Assembly (NCBI GenBank): GCA_023150935.1
Contig: JAKLJW010000005.1
Span: 62,001 to 126,000 of the forward strand
Length of the DNA: 64,000 bases
From: Candidatus Binatia bacterium
GTDB taxonomy: Bacteria > Desulfobacterota > Binatia > HRBIN30
Reading direction: 5' to 3'
Shown: one piece after another, positions 58,752-64,000 of the stretch
Position numbering within the stretch: position 1 is the stretch's first letter
Layout: every line of letters begins with the position of its first letter
The notes under the pieces: model-generated
Told to the model about the DNA's origin: nothing
Seen by the model: only the letters and a program-made list of their open reading frames with translations
The model's database searches: none
Program-made: the position numbers and the translations under genes

Positions 58752-58850
58752 CTGTTCGAGCTGGGCCGGGGTTAACCACCGACTCGCTGCGAATCAAGCC
58801 GGCGAACTCAGAATTGACTGATCGGCAGCGCGGCCGTAGAGTGAGGTCAA

Positions 58851-59417
58851 ATGCGTGTAAACATCTCGCGCCGCGCGTGGGTCTCAGGGCTCGGCGTTCT
58901 GGGCTTGCTGGTCGCTTCGTCTGGCGTAGCGCAAACCTTTTACAAGTGGACTGACGATCGGGGCGTGGTGCACTTCTCGGACTCCCCGCCATCCGACGGC
59001 AAGGGGGTGGAGGAGCGTATGGTCAATGCTCCACCCATTGTCCGTCGTCCTGCCGAGGCCGCTGCGGACGCCGACCCTGCTTCAGGGACCGATGCGGTGG
59101 CGGCCGGGACGCCGACGGAGGCCGTACCGAGTGGGCCGGCACGCGTGATCATCTTATCGCAAAAGACGCCGCGCATTAGCCCCTCATCGGTTCGCGTCAT
59201 GGGTCGGGTGCGGAACTCCGGGGGCGAGCCGGTATCCAACGTGACGGTGGAAGTCACCGTGGTGGACGAAACTCAGGGTACGGTTTGTATGCAGGAGCAG
59301 GCGGATGTGGACCCGGGTGAGCTTGCGCCCGGTAAGGGGGGCACGTTCGATCTCACGCTCGACAGCCCCTGCCTGTTCGGCACCGCCAACATCAACCTCG
59401 AACCACAGTGGCAGTAA
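58851..59417 (+). CDS. DUF4124 domain periplasmic protein with C-terminal FxLYD-like domain
   Basis: The 188-residue protein has a signal peptide likely cut after GVA (residue 27). The DUF4124 motif F-Y-K-W-T-D-D-R-G-V-V-H-F-S-D lies at 30-44. After a Pro/Ala linker, residues about 95-188 form a beta-rich domain (RVMGRVRNSGGEPVSNVTVEV) like FxLYD domains. DUF4124 proteins are periplasmic and of uncertain role, often near envelope genes. The GalT-like gene follows 89 bases downstream on the same strand. Confidence 0.85.
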   Translation: MRVNISRRAWVSGLGVLGLLVASSGVAQTFYKWTDDRGVVHFSDSPPSDGKGVEERMVNAPPIVRRPAEAAADADPASGTDAVAAGTPTEAVPSGPARVIILSQKTPRISPSSVRVMGRVRNSGGEPVSNVTVEVTVVDETQGTVCMQEQADVDPGELAPGKGGTFDLTLDSPCLFGTANINLEPQWQ

Positions 59418-59506
59418 CCGAGAGGGTCGCTTCGGAGCACGCCGCGAACTCGCCTCGCCGCTCCATCGCCGGCTAGTTCCCGCGTGGAATTCCGGCCGCC
59501 ATTGCC

Positions 59507-60565
59507 ATGCCGCTGGAATACCGGGAAGACGGCAACGAACTCGTCTGGATACGCAACCCGTTCACGGGTGTGCTGACCTATTTCACCCACGTGCACCGCA
59601 AGCAGAGTGGCTTCGGGCGGCGGGCGCAGGAGGCGCTCTTACGCGGGAGCCCCGAAGACCCGGCGCTTTACGCCGCGCGACTGCGCGCCGAACTCGAGGA
59701 GGCGCGGCGCTCCTGCCCCTTCTGTCCGGGCAACGAGGAGCGGTCTTCCGATGAGATCCTGCGCGTCGCGCCGGCACGGGCGATGTCCGGCGCAACCTCC
59801 GGTAGCTGGCTCATACGCGCGGTACGCAATTTGATCCCCCGCATCCCGGAATGCTGCACGGGGGGACGAAACGAGTCGTACGTCATCGTCGAGGATCCGC
59901 GCCACTTTGCCGACAACGCTCGCGGGCACGACGACCTCCTCTACACGGCCATGCTCCCAGCGGCTCAATTCCAGGCGTTGATCGCCGCCGCCGTCGATGT
60001 AGCGCGCCAGGCCTATGCCAACCCCTCGGTTCGCAGTGTCCTACTCCGCAAGAACCAGGGCCGGGACTCCGGCGCCTCTCAACCCCACGTCCACAGTCAG
60101 GTGATCGGGTCCGATCTCACGTTTCCCGTGCTCGCCCGCGAGCGCGAGGTGACTATCGGTGATCCCGGTTTGTGGAAGGACATCTACCGTTTCGTTCACA
60201 GTCGCGGTTTCGTGCTCGCGGAACGGGACGGCTGTGTCGCCTATTTCTGCCCGTTTGGCGCTTTTCCCCGCAGCTACGAGGTTGTTTGCCTCGATGACTG
60301 GGTTCGCGCTGTCGATCTGCCGGCCAGGCGGTGGGCAACGTTCGCAGCCCTGCTGCATGACGTTCTGCGCATGCTGGGGCCGATGCCACTCGACTACGAA
60401 ATCCACGACGGCCCGGGCATGCCTGTGCACGCCCACGTGAACGCCAGGCACTTCCCTTACTCCAACATCGGTGGAACGCTGAATCTGCCCTCGACGATCG
60501 CCGGCAGTCAGCCGCCACGCACCGCGCCGCCCGCCTCCCGCCGGGATCCGCCGACAGACCCATGA
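59507..60565 (+). CDS. GalT-like HIT-superfamily nucleotidyltransferase
   Basis: The 352-residue protein resembles galactose-1-phosphate uridylyltransferases and related ADP-sugar-type enzymes. It has an N-terminal Cys pair (Cys70 and Cys73 in CPFCPG) and the active-site His-x-His-x-Gln at 194-198 (PHVHSQ). It would move a nucleotidyl group through a His intermediate in the cytoplasm. No gal genes are adjacent, so it may act on another sugar phosphate. The gene ends before a short gap and the SCP2-domain gene. Confidence 0.8.
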   Translation: MPLEYREDGNELVWIRNPFTGVLTYFTHVHRKQSGFGRRAQEALLRGSPEDPALYAARLRAELEEARRSCPFCPGNEERSSDEILRVAPARAMSGATSGSWLIRAVRNLIPRIPECCTGGRNESYVIVEDPRHFADNARGHDDLLYTAMLPAAQFQALIAAAVDVARQAYANPSVRSVLLRKNQGRDSGASQPHVHSQVIGSDLTFPVLAREREVTIGDPGLWKDIYRFVHSRGFVLAERDGCVAYFCPFGAFPRSYEVVCLDDWVRAVDLPARRWATFAALLHDVLRMLGPMPLDYEIHDGPGMPVHAHVNARHFPYSNIGGTLNLPSTIAGSQPPRTAPPASRRDPPTDP

Positions 60566-60746
60566 AAATCGTCGGCACCATGATTGACATGACTGCTTCG
60601 CTCGCATAAGAGGCTTGGCAGATCGGGCCAACGAGAGTGGTGGGGGAAACGGAGGCGCATCAGAACTCGCACCCGGTCCAACAACCTACGCTAATTATGA
60701 GGGCGCTCTGCCAGGCCCCTCGAAGCCCAAAAGGAGGAGTGTGACA

Positions 60747-61082
60747 ATGGCAACGACAGAGGAAATCAAGGCGATCTTCAGCGCTATGCCGGCCAGCCTC
60801 AACGCCGACGCTGCGAAGGGGATGAACGCGGTGATCCAGTTCAACCTGTCCGGCGACGGCGGGGGGAACTACAACGTCACGATCAAGGACGGCGCGGCAA
60901 GCGTGGCCGAAGGTTCGCATGCGTCGCCGAATATGACCATGACGATGGCGGCACAGGATTACATCGACATGATCGCCGGCAAGCTCAACGGCCAGATGGC
61001 TTTCATGAGCGGCAAGCTGAAGATCGCGGGCGACATGGGCCTCGCCATGAAGATGCAGAGCCTGTTCAAGCGCCCTGCCTGA
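60747..61082 (+). CDS. Stand-alone SCP2 sterol-binding domain protein
   Basis: The ATG at 60747 is set by AAAGGAGGAG at 60729-60738. The 111-residue protein is a single SCP2 (sterol carrier) domain, with VIQFNLSGDGGGNYNV and the MSGKLKIAGD turn. It could bind fatty acyl chains or sterol-like lipids in the cytoplasm, and might work with acyl-CoA enzymes such as the thiolase at the start of the window. A clear intrinsic terminator follows 27 bases after the stop. Confidence 0.9.
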   Translation: MATTEEIKAIFSAMPASLNADAAKGMNAVIQFNLSGDGGGNYNVTIKDGAASVAEGSHASPNMTMTMAAQDYIDMIAGKLNGQMAFMSGKLKIAGDMGLAMKMQSLFKRPA

Positions 61083-61109
61083 CCCGCATCGAGGCTAAGA
61101 ACACATTGG

Positions 61110-61154
61110 CCCCGGGTCGAGCGGTTAGCCGCTTCGACTCCGGGGTCTTTTTTT
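61110..61154 (+). terminator. Intrinsic terminator after the SCP2 gene
   Basis: CCCCGGGTCGAGCGG at 61110-61124 pairs with CCGCTTCGACTCCGGGG at 61129-61145 with two small bulges around a TTAG loop, and is followed by a run of seven T. This is the clearest rho-independent terminator in the window and should end the SCP2 transcript. Confidence 0.85.
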
Positions 61155-61183
61155 GCCCGCGCGTGCCTTACGGTCGATCAGAC

Positions 61184-61696
61184 CTACTCCAGGTCGGCCG
61201 CGTCCTCTTCTACGGTGATGTCGATCTCGTCGGTAGACGTCGAGCCATCGGGCCCGGTGACGGTGATAACCGCCGTAAAATCCCCGGGATTCTTATACGT
61301 GTGAGTGGTATTGGCCTGGTCCACGGGCGCTGAGCCATCGCCGAAATCCCAGCGGAACTTGGGCTGGCCGGCACTGCACTCGGCTTCGGCGCTCAACTCG
61401 ACGTTGAGCGGCGGTGCACCGTAATCGGGAGTGGCGTCGCCGATGACGATGCAGTCGCCTTCGTCGGCAGGGATCCCGCCGGGCACCGCGGCACCCGGCA
61501 CCCCGGGGGCGCCGCCGGGCGCTGCTGCCGCAGGGGTAGCACGCGGCGGCAACCCTGCGGTGGCCGTGGCTACCGCAGGCGGCTTCGCCCCTGACGCCGC
61601 ACCACCGCCGGTGCCGGATGGCACCGGGGGCCGTTCGCAACCGCCACAGCCGCCGGTAAGCAGCAGCACCGCTATCCACACTTGAGACGCTTTCAT
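61184..61696 (-). CDS. PKD-domain lipoprotein
   Basis: The 170-residue product from the ATG at 61696 has a lipobox LTGGC (Cys17) and an Ala/Pro/Gly-rich linker (about 20-80). A single PKD domain follows with the WDFGDGS core near residue 125 and the closing VITVTGPDGS strands. PKD domains give extracellular proteins a modular interaction surface. It converges on the SCP2 gene across the intrinsic terminator. Confidence 0.8.
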   Translation of the reverse strand: MKASQVWIAVLLLTGGCGGCERPPVPSGTGGGAASGAKPPAVATATAGLPPRATPAAAAPGGAPGVPGAAVPGGIPADEGDCIVIGDATPDYGAPPLNVELSAEAECSAGQPKFRWDFGDGSAPVDQANTTHTYKNPGDFTAVITVTGPDGSTSTDEIDITVEEDAADLE

Positions 61697-61785
61697 CGAG
61701 CGACCCCCTCTCTTGCGATCATCTTCTCGCGATCGTGTGCGTCTCCGCCGATCCACGAAGCACGGCTCCGTGAGTGACCCGACCG

Positions 61786-62613
61786 TCACTTCGGCCGCGG
61801 CGGGGGCTCGGCTGGCCGCCGAATCCGCATCCGCTTAGGAGGCCCCGGATTCCCCGCCGTGTCGCGGAGTCGCACCGTCACCAGTGTATCGCCGACCGGA
61901 AACCCGTAAGCACGCGCAATTATCAAGCAGAACTGGGTCGTGGTGTCCTTCTTGACGAACGTATAGTCCCCCCCCGTTCCGACGGTGCAGGAGGAATCGG
62001 ATTCAATGAAGGTTTCGAAGCGGCACGAAAAGTCGTTTAACGCGTCGCTGATCCGTTGCGTCTCGGCGAAACTCGGCGGGTTGATTGCGGGGATACCACC
62101 GATCGTGGGACGGCGGCGGTCGCACACGGCCGTGCTTCCGTCGCCGAGGTTGTGGTTGACCTGGATCTCGAGGTCCGGACGTACACTCGGGTCGTCAGCG
62201 ACGTGCGCGAACGTCCGTCTTCCGACGTCCTCCCCACTGGCACCCGGTCTACCTTCGACCACAATCATGAATCCCGACCCGATCGGGCTCAGATAGAGCG
62301 GCGTTCCGTCTTTGTCGACGGACTTGGGTTCGACAACCACACCGTCGGCCCGGGCCACGCCAAAGTGAGTTACGACCGGGCCTGTCCCCGGCCCACGTTT
62401 TGCCTTCGGATCGCCTCCGCCCCGGGTGGGGACGGCCTGGACTTCCGGTTCGGGCGTCGGGGTCGCCGGTGGCACCGTCGGCATCGGAGTGGTCTCGTCA
62501 GCGCCCACCACGACAGTCGGACGCACGCTGCGGCCTTTCGCCGCACACCCCACCCCGCCACCCGCGCAGGTCGCAATCACACCCCACAACGCGATAACAC
62601 GCTGCACACGCAT
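61786..62613 (-). CDS. Uncharacterised lipoprotein with Thr-Pro linker
   Basis: The start at 62613 is supported by AGAGGGAG. The 275-residue product has a signal peptide with lipobox GVGC (Cys23), a short Thr-Pro-rich linker (about 40-65) and a larger domain to the end, with several Cys in the last third. I do not recognise its family. It lies upstream of the PKD lipoprotein on the same strand. Confidence 0.7.
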   Translation of the reverse strand: MRVQRVIALWGVIATCAGGGVGCAAKGRSVRPTVVVGADETTPMPTVPPATPTPEPEVQAVPTRGGGDPKAKRGPGTGPVVTHFGVARADGVVVEPKSVDKDGTPLYLSPIGSGFMIVVEGRPGASGEDVGRRTFAHVADDPSVRPDLEIQVNHNLGDGSTAVCDRRRPTIGGIPAINPPSFAETQRISDALNDFSCRFETFIESDSSCTVGTGGDYTFVKKDTTTQFCLIIARAYGFPVGDTLVTVRLRDTAGNPGPPKRMRIRRPAEPPPRPK

Positions 62614-62699
62614 GCCGGCTCCCTCTTTGACAACGCGTCGCCTTCTAACGACCGCTTTCCAGTCAGTCAACCCCGCAACCGGGAGCGCGGGCGCCCGGA

Positions 62700-63428
62700 T
62701 CATCGGTACCGCTTAACCCCGCGCCGCCTGCACCACGACGCAACCGGACACCGGCTGCACCAGGGAGAGGTCGGGCGGCATATCGTCTGACCGAACGCGA
62801 CCAGGAGATCGTTGTATTCGATCCAGTACGAACGCGGCAGCTTACGCCGCAAAGCCATTTCGGTAGCGTGCGGGTTGCGCGTTCGCACATAAGCCCAGCG
62901 ATTCGAGATCCGATGCACGTGTGTGTCGACACAGATCGCCGGTTTGCGGAATCCCTGCGTCAACACCAGATTTGCCGTCTTCCGGCCAACGCCGCTCAGC
63001 GCAAGCAGCGCGTCCAGGTCATCCGGCACCTCGCCGTCGTAACGTTCCAGCAGCGCCTGCGCCATCCCGCGCAGGGTCCTGGCTTTGGTTCGATAGAACC
63101 CGACCGGATAAATCGCCCTCGCAATCGTTCCTTCGTCGAGCGCCACCATTGCCCCCGGCGTATCGGCAAGCGCGAAGAGCCGCTGCGCGGCCGGGGCGGT
63201 GGTTTCGTCCTTCGTGCGCAGGCTGAGCAGGCACGACACCAGTACGCGGAACGGGTCGCCGGTCTGCAACGCGATGAAAGTGACCACCGGCGCATTCCAC
63301 GACTTCGCCACCGCGCCCAGGCGGGCCATCACTGCGTCGATATCGAAGCGACGCCGGTCCGCACCGAGCGGCGGGCCGGCAGCCCGCTGGCCGGCCCCCG
63401 GTTTCGCCCGTCGCACACGCTTGGCCAT
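62700..63428 (-). CDS. nth: Endonuclease III (DNA glycosylase/AP lyase)
   Basis: The ATG at 63428 gives 242 residues; the upstream in-frame extension is rejected. The helix-hairpin-helix GVGRKTAN holds the Schiff-base Lys150, and the general-acid Asp168 lies in VDTHVHR. A 4Fe-4S loop C-x6-C-x2-C-x5-C closes the protein. Endonuclease III removes oxidised pyrimidines in base-excision repair. The N-terminus has about 30 extra basic residues, longer than E. coli Nth. Confidence 0.95.
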   Translation of the reverse strand: MAKRVRRAKPGAGQRAAGPPLGADRRRFDIDAVMARLGAVAKSWNAPVVTFIALQTGDPFRVLVSCLLSLRTKDETTAPAAQRLFALADTPGAMVALDEGTIARAIYPVGFYRTKARTLRGMAQALLERYDGEVPDDLDALLALSGVGRKTANLVLTQGFRKPAICVDTHVHRISNRWAYVRTRNPHATEMALRRKLPRSYWIEYNDLLVAFGQTICRPTSPWCSRCPVASWCRRRGVKRYR

Positions 63429-63580
63429 GGCGCGGTATCTAATCGCAAGCGTTGCGAGGCCGTGCAACTCGGGAGCGGAACTCCGTGACGCTCGCCGGTG
63501 CTTGACCACGGTGCAACATCCTCTATCTATGGCCAGCGCGGTCGCCGCGGCGGCGAAGGCGCAACCAGCAGGAGTTCATC

Positions 63581-64000
63581 ATGGACCTCCGCATCGGATT
63601 AATCGGCGTCGGCAAGCACGGTACCCGCTACGCCCGTCACCTCACCGGGGACGTCCCCGGCGTGCGCCTCGTCGCCATTGCCCGGCGCGACCTGGCGGCC
63701 GCCCGGGCCCAGGCCGAGGAGTTCGGCTGTCGGGCCTACGCGGACTACCGCGACCTGCTCCGCGCACCGGACATCGACGCGGTGGCTGTCGTGGTGCCGC
63801 CGACGCTGCATCCCGAAGTACTGGAGGAGGCTGCGGTGGCGGGTCGGCCGGTACTTCTGGAGAAGCCCGCCGCCGCCAGCGGTGCCGATGGTGCCCGTAT
63901 GGTCGCGGCCGTCCGCCGAGCGAACCTGCCCGTGATGGTGGCGCAAACGCTGCGGTTCAACGAGGTTGTTCGTACGCTCCAGGACGCGCTGCCCACCCTC
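63581..64000 (+). CDS. Gfo/Idh/MocA family oxidoreductase, 3'-truncated by window edge
   Basis: AGGAG at 63570-63574 precedes the ATG at 63581. The visible 140 residues show the Rossmann N-terminus (GLIGVGKHG) and the E-K-P-A motif near residue 90, the family signature. The catalytic domain continues beyond the window. It is distinct from the other family member at 3676-4701, with no special similarity beyond the family. Substrate is unknown. Confidence 0.88.
   Translation, partial: MDLRIGLIGVGKHGTRYARHLTGDVPGVRLVAIARRDLAAARAQAEEFGCRAYADYRDLLRAPDIDAVAVVVPPTLHPEVLEEAAVAGRPVLLEKPAAASGADGARMVAAVRRANLPVMVAQTLRFNEVVRTLQDALPTL

Overview
The window is high-GC DNA, densely packed with genes on both strands, about 60 protein genes and no rRNA, tRNA or CRISPR array that I could see. 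The mix suggests a Gram-negative, deltaproteobacteria-like organism. MurE carries the meso-diaminopimelate motif, there are many lipoprotein signals and periplasmic enzymes, and GatCAB, HslVU and SCP-x/CaiB/MaoC type acyl-CoA enzymes are present. The secreted proteins carry Thr-Pro stalks and paired EF-hand (dockerin-like) tails, a style I associate with Binatota and related Desulfobacterota genomes. That placement is an inference from gene style, not a measured phylogeny.

Layout. 1-5.6 kb: the end of an SCP-x type thiolase, a membrane-anchored six-hairpin glycosidase, a REP-like inverted repeat, a Gfo/Idh oxidoreductase with a MaoC hydratase, and a half-size GDT1-type transporter. 5.8-8.3 kb: thiC, a secreted thioredoxin-like protein, and an intergenic patch with a hexamer-phased repeat and a strong bidirectional hairpin. 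8.3-14.1 kb: two large secreted Cys-rich proteins. 14.4-24.1 kb: a crotonase, a small zinc-ribbon protein, then one long plus-strand run xerC-hslV-hslU-argB-argD-argF-argG-ychF with several ATGA overlaps. 24.2-31.8 kb: a Thr-Pro stalk protein, a coiled-coil protein, an NRDE/TANGO2 protein, a MoxR-VWA pair, a DUF151 nuclease-like protein and a TPR membrane protein.

31.9-38.8 kb: a minus-strand run gatC-gatA-gatB, an M1 metallopeptidase, a membrane protein, and a PIN toxin-like gene overlapping a small partner. 39.0-41.7 kb: a HerA/DUF853 ATPase and a CaiB-type CoA-transferase. 41.8-45.2 kb: dipeptide/oligopeptide ABC binding protein and two permeases. 45.2-50.9 kb: a Gly-rich protein, a MerR-TPR fusion regulator, murE, a periplasmic cyclohexadienyl dehydratase-chorismate mutase fusion, and gloA. 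51.0-58.8 kb: a TPR/peptidase-MA protein, DUF3467, an eroded hydrolase, bactofilin, the two ABC ATPases that probably serve the 42-45 kb permeases, a DUF4292-like lipoprotein and a large TPR lipoprotein. 58.9-64.0 kb: a DUF4124 protein, a GalT-like HIT protein, a stand-alone SCP2 domain with a clear terminator, two lipoproteins, nth, and the start of a second Gfo/Idh oxidoreductase.

Functionally the window is mostly housekeeping: arginine synthesis, tRNA amidation, peptidoglycan, thiamine, protein quality control and peptide uptake. Lineage-specific secreted proteins are mixed in. The most interesting items are the periplasmic PheC-AroQ fusion, the Cys-pair helical module shared by the two large secreted proteins, the phased hexamer repeat, the PIN/small-protein couple with an Asn in place of the first PIN aspartate, and a divergent YchF that lacks the usual G3 glycine.
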